Under the pieces are notes generated by a model, which ran no database searches, was not told where the DNA came from, and saw only the letters and a program-made list of their open reading frames with translations. The translations under genes and the position numbers were made by a program. Below are positions 35,327 to 43,769 of a stretch of 64,000 nucleotides of DNA, piece after piece. Each line of letters begins with the position of its first letter. Within the stretch, counting starts at the first letter, position 1. This DNA is from Myroides sp. 1354 (lineage in GTDB: Bacteria; Bacteroidota; Bacteroidia; Flavobacteriales; Flavobacteriaceae): assembly GCF_030324495.1 (NCBI RefSeq), contig NZ_JACAGN010000001.1, positions 567,838 to 631,837 of the forward strand, read 5' to 3'.

Positions 35327-37696
35327 ATGGTTAAATATTTTTACTTTTTGTTATGCTGTTGCTCACCTGCCTTTGCTTGTGAGGTTTCTTTTTCGGTACA
35401 GCGTAGTCAAACTGGACTTTCTTCCAACTTAACTTTAGTTGTCAATCAACAATCCCATGGACTTGATAAGGAGGGGAAAAGCAAGGGGATAGATTTACAA
35501 GCTGGGGTTTACACCGTGCAAATTTACGAGAATGGGAAGCCCCTTGACACCCAATCCGTGGAGATTGATTGCCAACATACTCATTATCTCTTGTTTATAG
35601 GAGAACAGAACGAACAGTTGGAGGAAGTAGTAATTCAGTCTCAAACGACAGAGCAGAAAATAGAGCGAACACCTTTTGCAGTGCAGGTATTGGATATGAA
35701 ACAAGCGCATAATAAAGGGGGAGATATCAGCAACCAATTGAATCAATCAGCGGGAATTAAAGTTCGATCTAATGGAGGATTAGGCGCTGAAACTCAATTG
35801 AATTTGGGGGGATTACAGGGTAAAGCGATTCGACTATTTAAAGATGGGATTCCCATCGAATTATTTGGACATGGCTTTTCTTTGAGTACCATTCCTACGA
35901 ATATGTTGGAGCGCATTGAGATTTACAAAGGTGCTATGCCAGTATACTTAGCTTCTGATGCTCTTGGAGGTGGCGTTAACTTGGTTACGCGAAAACCCAA
36001 ATCTAATTTGTTAGAATTGTCGTATGAAGTAGGATCTTTTCAAACCCATCGGGCAACGGCTAATTTATTTTTGGTTGGCAAGAATCCCGCTTATTATTTT
36101 GGGATGAATACGAATTATAATACTTCGGCAAACAACTACAAGATTGATGCTCCTTTCATCGATGCAGAAACAGGAAATCAATACAAGAAAAAAGTGCGTC
36201 GTTTTCACGATGACACAGTTTCTTATTACGGAGAAGTATTCGCGGGAGTGCGAGATAAAACATGGGCCGATGATCTGAAATTGACGTTTTTGTTTTCAGA
36301 CTTTTACAAGGAGTTGCAACACGATAGTGAGATGGGGAAAGTTTTTGGAGAGGCATATAGTACGGAGCAAAATTACGCCTCCATTCTTTCTTATAAAAAG
36401 GGATTTTGGGATCAGCGTTTGCAGCTAAATGCAGTATTGAGTTGGAGTCATTTTAATACGAAACTCATTGATACGGCTACAGTGCGTTACAATTGGGATA
36501 ATGAAATTATTCTTCAAAATCAAATTATTGGTGAAATCAATAAAGGCGGAAGCCAGCAGCGTTTGCAGTACGATTTACTATCGGCTAGACTCAATGCAAC
36601 GTTTCAAGTGAATCCGAATCACTTTGTTGAATTTGGAGAATTGATTTATCATCAACGCAGAAAGGGTAGTGATCCTCTAGGGGCAGTTTCTCCAGTGCAT
36701 GAGGTGGATGTATTGACCATTCCTGCAACGTATCAAAAGAATATTACCGCCTTAGCCTTGCGATCTTTGTGGTTGGGAGATCAATTAGAGAGTATCGTTT
36801 CGCTCAAGCATTACAACAGTCAATCTAAAGGTTTTACAACAGATAAATTCAATTTTGCTTGGCAATCCTCTCAGTCTACTAAACAATGGGGATATCTCGG
36901 TGGATTAAAGTGGGATGTAAATCCGTACTTACTCAAGCTTTCCTATGAATATGCCACGCGTTTACCCGACGAAATGGAAGTCTTTGGCGATGGCGTTTTA
37001 ATTAAGGAAAACCTGGATCTCCTTCCAGAAACGAGCCACAATGTTAATCTCAATACATCTTATGTGTATGGAAAGTCCACACATAAAGGGACTCTAGCAC
37101 TTAATCTGTTTTATCGTCGAGTAAAGGATGCTATTTTCCTTCAACCTGATATTCCCTACAACCGATACATCAACTTTCATCAAGTTGAAATTAAGGGAAT
37201 AGAGGTAGAAGCGAGTCATCAGATCAAAGAGCTAGTTGATTTTGGAGTGAATGTTACGTATCAAGATATCAGACGAATCAATGAAAGAGCAGAGTTTAGT
37301 ATGTATGAAGGTGCTCGTGTACCTAATATTCCCTTCTTTTTTGGTAATGCGTTTTTTAGCACTCACTTCAAGGGAGTATTGACTACTCAGGATCAAGTGA
37401 GTATAAGCTGGAATCTCAACTATCTACATCGATTTTATCTGACCGATATTCCCAAAAAACAAGAACCTAGTCTTTTTGGGGAAGCAACTAAAGTGGATTC
37501 TAAATTGATTATTCCCAATGACGGGCGATTAGGTCAATTTTCACACGACGTAGGGCTCTATTATTATTTTGGAAATAAGAAAATAAATCTAGCCTTAGAA
37601 GTACTCAATGTTGGCAATAGTAAACGCTATGACAACTTCAATGTGCAAAAACCTGGACGTTCCGTTCAATTTAAAATTGTATACAAAATCATTTAA
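35327..37696 (+). CDS. TonB-dependent receptor with N-terminal beta domain (putative xenosiderophore receptor)
   Basis: 789 aa from the ATG at 35327. Signal peptide ends near PAFACE. Residues ~20-95 form a beta-rich domain (GIDLQAGVYTVQIYENGK), then the plug: LEEVVIQSQTTEQKIERTPF, LNQSAGIKVRSNGGLG, LNLGGLQGKAIRLFKDGIP, RIEIYKGAMPVYLASDALGG, VNLVTRKP. It ends with the aromatic strand GRSVQFKIVYKII. The ligand is not evident, but the next gene encodes a DUF4374 lipoprotein and an AraC regulator is divergent, which matches the xenosiderophore utilisation (Xus) arrangement of Bacteroides as I recall it. Confidence 0.9.
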   Translation: MVKYFYFLLCCCSPAFACEVSFSVQRSQTGLSSNLTLVVNQQSHGLDKEGKSKGIDLQAGVYTVQIYENGKPLDTQSVEIDCQHTHYLLFIGEQNEQLEEVVIQSQTTEQKIERTPFAVQVLDMKQAHNKGGDISNQLNQSAGIKVRSNGGLGAETQLNLGGLQGKAIRLFKDGIPIELFGHGFSLSTIPTNMLERIEIYKGAMPVYLASDALGGGVNLVTRKPKSNLLELSYEVGSFQTHRATANLFLVGKNPAYYFGMNTNYNTSANNYKIDAPFIDAETGNQYKKKVRRFHDDTVSYYGEVFAGVRDKTWADDLKLTFLFSDFYKELQHDSEMGKVFGEAYSTEQNYASILSYKKGFWDQRLQLNAVLSWSHFNTKLIDTATVRYNWDNEIILQNQIIGEINKGGSQQRLQYDLLSARLNATFQVNPNHFVEFGELIYHQRRKGSDPLGAVSPVHEVDVLTIPATYQKNITALALRSLWLGDQLESIVSLKHYNSQSKGFTTDKFNFAWQSSQSTKQWGYLGGLKWDVNPYLLKLSYEYATRLPDEMEVFGDGVLIKENLDLLPETSHNVNLNTSYVYGKSTHKGTLALNLFYRRVKDAIFLQPDIPYNRYINFHQVEIKGIEVEASHQIKELVDFGVNVTYQDIRRINERAEFSMYEGARVPNIPFFFGNAFFSTHFKGVLTTQDQVSISWNLNYLHRFYLTDIPKKQEPSLFGEATKVDSKLIIPNDGRLGQFSHDVGLYYYFGNKKINLALEVLNVGNSKRYDNFNVQKPGRSVQFKIVYKII

Positions 37697-37708
37697 TTAA
37701 TCAAGAAT

Positions 37709-38962
37709 ATGAAAAAACTAAGATTTAGTGGTATAGCGACAGCTTTTTTAGCTACTTGTTTACTTTTCTCGTGCGCAAGCGATGACAATACACAGCAGCC
37801 AACACCACCTGTTAACCCAGATGAATTGCCTAAAGATGAATTGTGGGTGATTTTTAATGGAACAGAGAAATGGGCAGGAGGAATTTATGCCTTAGATGAA
37901 GCGAAATCTCGTGTTATCGATTTATCTTCTACTCCATTCTATCAGTTGGGATACTCCGCAGGAGGTCGTGTTGTGGATAATGTATTGTACAAAAAAGATG
38001 GAGCTCTAGCGAGTGAAGTAGGTTTGTCGAAATACAAGCTAGAAGGCGGTAAATTTGGAACAGATGGATTTATTAGTACGCCAAATAATACTTATGAAAC
38101 CAACTATTTGGTGGTTAGTACAACCGAAGGATATTATTGGGATTCTGCTGCAGGAGGATTAAAAGTGCAAAAGTTTAACCCACAAACGATGCAACGCATA
38201 GGGGAAGTTGATTTTTCGTCCCTTTCAGATGGAAGTCAATATGAGGCCGCTGGACAGTTGATTTTAGCGAAACGAGATAATAAATTATATGTTGATATCC
38301 AACATGGAACGCGTAGTACGGCTTGGCAAGTAAAACCCAATGTAGAAAAAGTTGAAATAGCAGTTTACGACTTAACTACGAATAAAATTGAAGGAGTAAC
38401 TTCTTATGAAGGGGCAACGAATTTAGGTTTATTTGCAGATCATGTTTTATGGAGTTTAGATGAGGTTACACAAGATTTATATGTTATTGCCGTGGGAGAT
38501 ATGACGGTTCAAAAACCAGAATCTAAAATCTTACGCATTAAAAAAGGAGCTATTACTTTTGATCCTTCTTTCGAATTGAAAATCTCAGATTATCAGTATC
38601 CAAGTGATTTCAACCGAATTTTTGCACACAACAATAAAATATATACGACGATTTCAAGTCGACCTACTTCTTATTATGGCGGCGGACAGCACGGAGTATC
38701 TTACCGCAAAGATATATGGTATTGGAATGAAATTGACGTGAATACAAAAAAAGCAACGCGTTTAGCTATGTTACCAGATAATTTCTATTCCTACCAAAAT
38801 CCATTTCACCACAATGGCTTTATTTACTTCACTTCTAATAATACAGAAGAAAATTTTGCAGGAGCTTATCAGTACAATCCTAAAACAGGAGAAGTAAAAG
38901 AAACTTTTCGCTTAAAAGGTAGTGGACGTTTAATGGGCTTCCATATTATCGATAAGAAGTAA
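37709..38962 (+). CDS. DUF4374 lipoprotein (XusB-like beta propeller)
   Basis: 417 aa. Lipobox LLFSCAS, a Pro/Asp/Glu linker, then repeats of a propeller fold: WVIFNGTEKWAGGIYALDE, YQLGYSAGGRVVDNVLYK, YEAAGQLILAKRDNKLYVDI, NRIFAHNNKIYTTISSRP, NPFHHNGFIYFTSNN. This is the DUF4374 family; XusB of Bacteroides, a surface lipoprotein that captures siderophores for the partner receptor, belongs to it (established for that species, from memory). It is 12 bases downstream of the TonB receptor and 8 before the DoxX-like gene: a tight operon. Confidence 0.88.
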   Translation: MKKLRFSGIATAFLATCLLFSCASDDNTQQPTPPVNPDELPKDELWVIFNGTEKWAGGIYALDEAKSRVIDLSSTPFYQLGYSAGGRVVDNVLYKKDGALASEVGLSKYKLEGGKFGTDGFISTPNNTYETNYLVVSTTEGYYWDSAAGGLKVQKFNPQTMQRIGEVDFSSLSDGSQYEAAGQLILAKRDNKLYVDIQHGTRSTAWQVKPNVEKVEIAVYDLTTNKIEGVTSYEGATNLGLFADHVLWSLDEVTQDLYVIAVGDMTVQKPESKILRIKKGAITFDPSFELKISDYQYPSDFNRIFAHNNKIYTTISSRPTSYYGGGQHGVSYRKDIWYWNEIDVNTKKATRLAMLPDNFYSYQNPFHHNGFIYFTSNNTEENFAGAYQYNPKTGEVKETFRLKGSGRLMGFHIIDKK

Positions 38963-38970
38963 GAAGTATT

Positions 38971-39405
38971 ATGGAAAAAATTATTCAACGCATTGTTTTA
39001 GCCTTAAGTTATATTTGTCGTGCTTTTTTAGCTTATGTATTTATTCCGCATGGGTATGAAAAGCTAACAGAAAAGATCAGTCAACAAGAATACATTGACT
39101 TTGGATTGGGAGGAGATTTCTTGGACTTTTACCTTATTTGGGAACGAACGAACTTCATTCACGTTATTGGATTTGCTCAATTGGTAGGAGGGCTGTTGCT
39201 TTTGTTTCGAAGAACGTATTTCTTTGGTGCTGTTTGGTTATTTCCAGTTTCATTGGGCATGTTTTTAACCCATGTTTACATCAGTCATGCTTTAGATTTT
39301 ATTTATTTTGACTTGTTGGTTTTACTGTTTAATGCCTACCTTATTCTGGAGAATTACGCAGCAATTCGAGCTGCTTTTTTTAAATCGCAAAAAACGTGGA
39401 TTTAA
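38971..39405 (+). CDS. DoxX-like four-helix membrane protein
   Basis: 144 aa with four membrane helices: VLALSYICRAFLAYVFIP followed by HGYEKL; HVIGFAQLVGGLLLLFRR; FFGAVWLFPVSLGMFLTHVY; and FDLLVLLFNAYLILENYAA. The arrangement resembles DoxX/DoxD-like proteins. The role is unknown; in this operon it could support ligand or electron handling after siderophore uptake, which is speculation. Last gene before a strong terminator. Confidence 0.7.
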   Translation: MEKIIQRIVLALSYICRAFLAYVFIPHGYEKLTEKISQQEYIDFGLGGDFLDFYLIWERTNFIHVIGFAQLVGGLLLLFRRTYFFGAVWLFPVSLGMFLTHVYISHALDFIYFDLLVLLFNAYLILENYAAIRAAFFKSQKTWI

Positions 39406-39444
39406 GTGAAATAGCGTAGATGTATAAAATTAGAACAGATTAAC

Positions 39445-39494
39445 TATAAAATAAAAGAAGAGAACCTTTTTTGGTTCTCTTCTTTTATTTTATA
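39445..39494. terminator. bidirectional intrinsic terminator with 22-base perfect arms
   Basis: TATAAAATAAAAGAAGAGAA plus CC (39445-39466), a six-T loop, and the exact complement (39473-39494). Serves both the DoxX-like gene and the convergent pentapeptide gene, whose stop codon (39485-39487) lies inside the right arm. Confidence 0.92.
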
Positions 39495-40057
39495 ATCAAC
39501 TGATGCTTTTTCAACAAACCTTCTAATGCCTCTTTGGCAAAGACGGCATTTTTTAGTTTGGTTGAAGCAGGATCAATATCGAAATTATAACTGGTATAAA
39601 AATCTGCTTTTTCTGCTTTAGCTTTTGTAAAGTTGGCCCGATACAAATTACAGTTGTCAAACATCACTTGAGAGAGGTCTGCTTCCATAAAATCTGCACT
39701 AATCAAACTACAATTGATAAAGGTTGTTTTTTTGAGGTTTAAGCCATAAAACAAAGTGAATTCTAAGTTGCAGTCTGTAAAAGAAAACTCAAAAATCGTT
39801 TGGTCTATCATGGTAAAATTGACATGTGTAAAATTACACGTTTGAAAGTGACAATTTCTCAATCCCACATAGTTTATCGCTGCATTTTTAAAGTTGCAAT
39901 TTTTAAAATCGCAGTCAATAAATAAGGTTGATAAGAAAGAGCAAGCAGTAAAATCGCAGTTGATAAATTTACAATTCTCATACTCTTTAAACGAGATGCT
40001 ATGCGGTTCGAAAACGGTGTTTTCAAAGGTTTTGTCGTAGATGAAATCGGGAGTCAT
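39485..40057 (-). CDS. pentapeptide-repeat protein
   Basis: 190 aa made almost wholly of pentapeptide repeats A(D/N)LxF, here rich in Cys, Asn and Phe: FINCDFTACSFLSTLFIDC, FKNCNFKNAAIN, LRNCHFQTCNF, LYRANFTKAKAEKADF. It should fold as a right-handed quadrilateral beta-helix. Length and single-domain form are near those of the gyrase-protecting Qnr/MfpA proteins, but the characteristic loops cannot be verified and most family members have unknown roles. It is the last gene of a four-gene minus-strand unit, 14 bases after the ATP-grasp gene. Confidence 0.88.
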   Translation of the reverse strand: MTPDFIYDKTFENTVFEPHSISFKEYENCKFINCDFTACSFLSTLFIDCDFKNCNFKNAAINYVGLRNCHFQTCNFTHVNFTMIDQTIFEFSFTDCNLEFTLFYGLNLKKTTFINCSLISADFMEADLSQVMFDNCNLYRANFTKAKAEKADFYTSYNFDIDPASTKLKNAVFAKEALEGLLKKHQLIIK

Positions 40058-40071
40058 AATCCGTTTATATG

Positions 40072-41214
40072 TTATTCAATAATATGAGGGACGAATCTAC
40101 TTTTATCGGTCGTAATGCGTTTATCACTTTCTCTAAAGGTAATACCACAGGGTTCCTGCCCGATAAGCCAACTGCCAATGATAAAATAACCTTTTCCTTC
40201 GTTGGGTAAATTCGCTAGGGCTTGACAGATATAGCCTTCCTCTCCATAATCTCCTTTAGTAGCCTCTGCAATTTTATTGTTGATATAAAGGGTTACATTG
40301 GCTCCTTCACGAGACAATAAGGGTTTCTTTACGAAATTTTGCATGCCTTTAGGTTCATCAAAATACGATTCCAATAACAAAGGATGATTGGGATACAATT
40401 CCCATAAAATTGGGAGAATTGCCTTGTTAGACAAAATCATTTTCCACGAAGGTTCAATCCACTGCGCTTGCGCCATATCATTTGGAATATGTAAGGCAAA
40501 AGGTTCATAGATTAGCCATTCCCAAGGATAGAGTTTGAAGATATCAGTGATTACTTCATCCTCTAAATCCGTAAAGGTTTCTCCATCCCAACCGATATCG
40601 TCAATATAGATAAGTTTGGTTTGTATGCCAGCTTGGATGGCACAATCGCGCAAATACTCGATATTCGTTAAATCCTCAAGGGTTTCACGCATACAAGAGA
40701 AATGCAGGGTACTGCCTTTCAGGTGAGCTTTGGCTTCTTTCCACGTTTCAATCAAGCGATCGTGTACCGAATTGAACTGATCTTTGGAAGCGCCAAAGTA
40801 GGTATTCATCCATTGCCATTGTACCACGCCTGTTTCATATAAAGAAGTAGGGGTGTCAGCATTAAATTCGAGTACTTTGAGTTGTTTATGTTGGGTATCA
40901 TAAACAAAGTCAAAACGGCCATAGATACTCAACTCATCATTTTCCCAACTGCGCTCAATGTGGTCGTGAAAGAAAAGAGGAATTTGAAACTGGTCGTATA
41001 GTTTATGTGTAATGACATGATCCACTGCTTTGAGGCACATGTCCCATAAATCTGCCGTAGCGGCATAAATTTCATCCGCTAAGGGTTCGGATATACTATA
41101 ATAGTAATCTTCAATCCAATACGGAATATTATTTTCATCTGTGTGATAACCAAAACCGTTTTCTTCCAATCGGTTTTGCCAATTGGATTGCGGTGTGATG
41201 TATTTTATTTGCAT
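40072..41214 (-). CDS. glutathionylspermidine-synthase-family ATP-grasp enzyme (YgiC/YjfC-like)
   Basis: 380 aa. Matches the C-terminal synthetase domain family of Gsp: WQNRLEENGFGYHTDENNIPYW at the start, YGRFDFVYDTQHKQLKVLEFN, LEFNADTPTSLYETGVVQW with the metal-binding acidic residues, LLESYFDEPKGM, VKKPLLSREGANV, GYFIIGSWLIGQEPCGITF. These enzymes join a peptide-like carboxylate to an amine with ATP; E. coli YgiC/YjfC have no settled substrate. It follows a YgiB-like lipoprotein gene by 9 bases, the same pair as ygiB-ygiC. Confidence 0.92.
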   Translation of the reverse strand: MQIKYITPQSNWQNRLEENGFGYHTDENNIPYWIEDYYYSISEPLADEIYAATADLWDMCLKAVDHVITHKLYDQFQIPLFFHDHIERSWENDELSIYGRFDFVYDTQHKQLKVLEFNADTPTSLYETGVVQWQWMNTYFGASKDQFNSVHDRLIETWKEAKAHLKGSTLHFSCMRETLEDLTNIEYLRDCAIQAGIQTKLIYIDDIGWDGETFTDLEDEVITDIFKLYPWEWLIYEPFALHIPNDMAQAQWIEPSWKMILSNKAILPILWELYPNHPLLLESYFDEPKGMQNFVKKPLLSREGANVTLYINNKIAEATKGDYGEEGYICQALANLPNEGKGYFIIGSWLIGQEPCGITFRESDKRITTDKSRFVPHIIE

Positions 41215-41223
41215 GTTTTACGA

Positions 41224-41595
41224 TTAAGAAGATGCCGAATTGTCTTTTGCTGTACTACCAAAACCACCGCGAGCGGTTTGTTTTTTGTAGGCATCTGCTT
41301 TAGATGTATTCGTTCCAACGTTGGATTGTGGTGAAATACCCGGACTCGTATAGCCCATACCGCCTCCCATCATCGGACGGAACGCCATATACCACAAAAG
41401 GGCACTGCCCATTCCCATTCCGCCACCATGGCTGCGTTGTTGCTGGTATTGATCCGTTACTTCTGTATAGGGAGCACTGCTATCTGCACGCATAAATACG
41501 CGTTGTTGTTCTTCTTTTGTTTCCGTAGGTTTAGAACAAGAAGCTAAAGTAGCTGTGATTAAAACTAAAGAAACGGCTTTACTGCTTTTTTTCAT
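41224..41595 (-). CDS. YgiB-like (DUF1190-type) lipoprotein
   Basis: 123 aa. Lipobox TLASC. The mature part has a hydrophobic Gly/Met segment, SALLWYMAFRPMMGGGMGY, and a C-terminal ARGGFGSTAKDN. From memory, E. coli YgiB has the same two elements in the same order: a WMPLMAGYMMGRLMGGG-type segment, then TRGGFGES. Together with the YgiC-like neighbour this makes a distant DUF1190 member the best reading, though it is much shorter. It starts 2 bases after the preceding lipoprotein gene. Function unknown. Confidence 0.7.
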   Translation of the reverse strand: MKKSSKAVSLVLITATLASCSKPTETKEEQQRVFMRADSSAPYTEVTDQYQQQRSHGGGMGMGSALLWYMAFRPMMGGGMGYTSPGISPQSNVGTNTSKADAYKKQTARGGFGSTAKDNSASS

Positions 41596-41597
41596 AT

Positions 41598-41894
41598 TTA
41601 TTCTACAGTTACGTAAATTGGAATTTTCTCTAAACTAGTCGGTTGATTATCCCCCCAGTCACTAAAGTTTTTGGCTGTGGTAATTGTATCAACCTTTTGT
41701 TGAACCATTTTGCCATTTACCCAAATTGTTTGTGCGGTTATATGGTAAATACTGTCACCTGAGGTAATCGTTTTTAATGTAACTTCTCGAGCTGATTTTT
41801 TGTCGAGTGATTCTAAATTTTGTGTCGATTGTTGTTGCGTACATGCTGTTGCAATTAGCGCAATAAAACTCGCTATTCCGATTGCTTTTTTCAT
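41598..41894 (-). CDS. small lipoprotein of unknown function
   Basis: 98 aa from the ATG at 41894. Lipobox IATAC, a Gln/Ser linker, then REVTLKTITSGDSIYHITAQ, WVNGKMVQQKVDTITTAKN and a C-terminal strand IPIYVTVE. No known domain. It is the first gene of the unit lipoprotein / YgiB-like / ATP-grasp / pentapeptide protein, with gaps of 2, 9 and 14 bases, so it may form a complex with the YgiB-like protein (inference). Confidence 0.75.
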   Translation of the reverse strand: MKKAIGIASFIALIATACTQQQSTQNLESLDKKSAREVTLKTITSGDSIYHITAQTIWVNGKMVQQKVDTITTAKNFSDWGDNQPTSLEKIPIYVTVE

Positions 41895-42020
41895 TGGAGC
41901 AATTATTTTTAGATTGAGTAACAAAGTTTGAAAATAAAATTTGCTTATGCAATGCTTATTTTATAAAATGAAAGTTCTTGTAAGATAGTTAATTAAATTG
42001 GGCGACGTTGGATTTCTTTT

Positions 42021-42028
42021 TACTTTTG
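42021..42028 (+). promoter_or_regulatory. promoter of the AraC-type gene (TACTTTTG, with TTG 20 bases upstream)
   Basis: Perfect -7 box with TTG at 41998-42000 as -33 element at the usual spacing. The ATG is 17 bases downstream. Confidence 0.72.
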
Positions 42029-42045
42029 TTGTAAAATGAGAGGGT

Positions 42046-42921
42046 ATGGATGAAATAGCTATTTTACAGATTAACGATATCACGCATAACAATTTACAAA
42101 CGGACTTTTATGCTAATACCTTATCTCAACATCTTATTGATAATCACAGCCATATTGAGCGACCGCATAAACACAATTTCTATGTAGGCGTTTTGTTTAC
42201 CAAAGGAGAGGGCATTCACGAAATTGATTTTAATCGCTATGAGGTAAAACCGGGTTCTGTTTTTATGTTGGCACCTGGTCAAACGCATAGTTGGGAATTG
42301 TCAGAGGATATTGAGGGATATATTTTTTTTCACACACAAAATTTCTTGGATTTGTATTTGCTAAAAGAATCACTACGTGATTATCCCGTGTTTCGTTCAG
42401 CTTTTTATCCCAATCAGGTGTGTTTAAATGAAGCAGATACACAGGTTTTAGCCTATGTATTGAATCGCATGGTCGAAGAAGTAAGACACGAGCAATGGAA
42501 GCGCAATCAACAGTTAGTGAGTTTAACTTTGTTGTTCTATATTGAAACCAATCGCATCTTATTACAAGGCGAGACGTTTAAGACAATCAACAATAATTTG
42601 TATGCAACCCACTTGCAATTGTTTGAAGAGTTGATTGAAAAGCATTTTGCTGAAGAAAAGTCAGCCGCAGTTTATGCCAATTGGATGAATATGACGCAAA
42701 AGCATTTGAATCGCGTATGTAAAACGATGGTTAATCAAACGACAACAGATATTATCTTAGATCGCGTGGTCTTAGAAGCGAAGCGCATGATGATTTATAC
42801 GGACTATCCACTCAACGATATTGCGTCTCTTTTAGGTTACGACGATTATTCTTATTTCTCTAAATTGTTTAAGAAAAGAGTAGGAGAAACTCCAAAAGAA
42901 TTCTTTAAGCGCTATCAGTGA
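42046..42921 (+). CDS. AraC-family transcriptional regulator (cupin sensor)
   Basis: 291 aa. N-terminal cupin domain (SHIERPHKHNFYVGVLF; YEVKPGSVFMLAPGQTHSWEL) and C-terminal HTH (YANWMNMTQKHLNRVCKTM; ASLLGYDDYSYFSKLFKKRV). Such regulators often answer to sugars or aromatic compounds; no target operon is obvious, as the nearest divergent genes are the small lipoprotein / YgiB-like unit, which it may control. The ATG at 42046 is preceded by a perfect promoter. Confidence 0.92.
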   Translation: MDEIAILQINDITHNNLQTDFYANTLSQHLIDNHSHIERPHKHNFYVGVLFTKGEGIHEIDFNRYEVKPGSVFMLAPGQTHSWELSEDIEGYIFFHTQNFLDLYLLKESLRDYPVFRSAFYPNQVCLNEADTQVLAYVLNRMVEEVRHEQWKRNQQLVSLTLLFYIETNRILLQGETFKTINNNLYATHLQLFEELIEKHFAEEKSAAVYANWMNMTQKHLNRVCKTMVNQTTTDIILDRVVLEAKRMMIYTDYPLNDIASLLGYDDYSYFSKLFKKRVGETPKEFFKRYQ

Positions 42922-43004
42922 TTGGTTAGCTCTGAACATCCCTAAATAGGATTGACCGTTTTTTAAACACTAATTTTCAACTAGATATTACAATCAATAT
43001 AAAT

Positions 43005-43038
43005 AAAAAAAGTCCTTACAATTTGTAAGGACTTTTTT
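43005..43038 (-). terminator. terminator of tRNA-Trp
   Basis: Arms AGTCCTTACA (43011-43020) and complement (43024-43033) with A/T flanks. It lies directly beyond the 3' end of the tRNA on the minus strand. Confidence 0.85.
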
Positions 43039-43039
43039 G

Positions 43040-43110
43040 CACGGGTGGAGGGATTCGAACCCCCATCAACGGTTTTGGAGACCGCTATTCTACCCTTGAA
43101 CTACACCCGT
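43040..43110 (-). tRNA. tRNA-Trp (anticodon CCA)
   Basis: Complete cloverleaf on the minus strand: acceptor ACGGGTG / CACCCGT, anticodon stem GCGGT with loop CTCCAAA, T arm GGGGG TTCGAAT CCCTC, discriminator G. No encoded CCA end. The anticodon CCA reads UGG. Confidence 0.95.
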
Positions 43111-43154
43111 TTTTGTTTCAAGTGGTGCAAAGATAAATAACTTTTTGAAAGAAA

Positions 43155-43523
43155 CTATTCTTTTTTATAAAATATATTCAACCAAATTATACGGGATAAT
43201 CGGTAGTTAAAAGTCCAACATAAAAGTAGTACAACTACAATGGCGATAAAGGTTTGAAGGAGAGTGATATGCACGTCAAAAAGCGCATTGATGATTAATC
43301 TCAATACCATCACGGCGCACATTTCTGCCACAGTCAGACCATAGCTTACGTACATCCCTCCAAAGTAGAAACCTGTTTCTCTATGGAAATTATAATGGCA
43401 ATGAGAACATTCTTTCGCCATTTTTGGCATGCGCATCGTAACGGGATTCCCCTTATCATAGAATAAATCTTCTTTGCCGCAGTTTGGGCATTTTCCACTT
43501 AAAACTCTTGATATGTATGACAT
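43155..43523 (-). CDS. DUF983 zinc-ribbon membrane protein
   Basis: About 122 aa from the ATG at 43523. N-terminal zinc ribbon GKCPNCGKEDLF ... CSHCHYNF, followed by FHRETGFYFGGMYVSYGL and two to three membrane helices. This is the DUF983 family, common in Bacteroidota and alphaproteobacteria, of unknown function. A TTG-initiated extension to 43541 is not needed. A near-perfect -7 box (TTACTTTG, 7 of 8) lies about 20 bases upstream. Confidence 0.88.
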   Translation of the reverse strand: MSYISRVLSGKCPNCGKEDLFYDKGNPVTMRMPKMAKECSHCHYNFHRETGFYFGGMYVSYGLTVAEMCAVMVLRLIINALFDVHITLLQTFIAIVVVLLLCWTFNYRLSRIIWLNIFYKKE

Positions 43524-43715
43524 AAGATTATTTTTATGCAAAGTAAAGTAAAATTACTGAAATGTATAGGTTTTAAAATGCTGTATTTTGGTATAATTCG
43601 GACATTTTAAATATTATTTTCTCAATTAATGTTGTTTCATTTTGTCGCTATTGCCTTGATTGTCTTGAAAAACTAAAAAAGGCAAGGGACAAGGAGATAC
43701 GACTAAAAGGAGCGT

Positions 43716-43752
43716 AAAAAAAAACAGCAGTAAATTTTGATTTACTGCTGTT
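43716..43752 (-). terminator. intrinsic terminator
   Basis: Arms AACAGCAGTAAA (43723-43734) and complement (43741-43752), T-run on the minus strand. Closes the exported-protein gene 43770-44489. Confidence 0.87.
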
Positions 43753-43769
43753 GATTGGGAAGGTATAAA

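Noticed and set aside
39485..40057. Calling the pentapeptide protein a quinolone-resistance (Qnr) protein
   Set aside because: Only the repeat fold and size agree; the loops needed for gyrase protection cannot be identified, and most such proteins have other or unknown roles.
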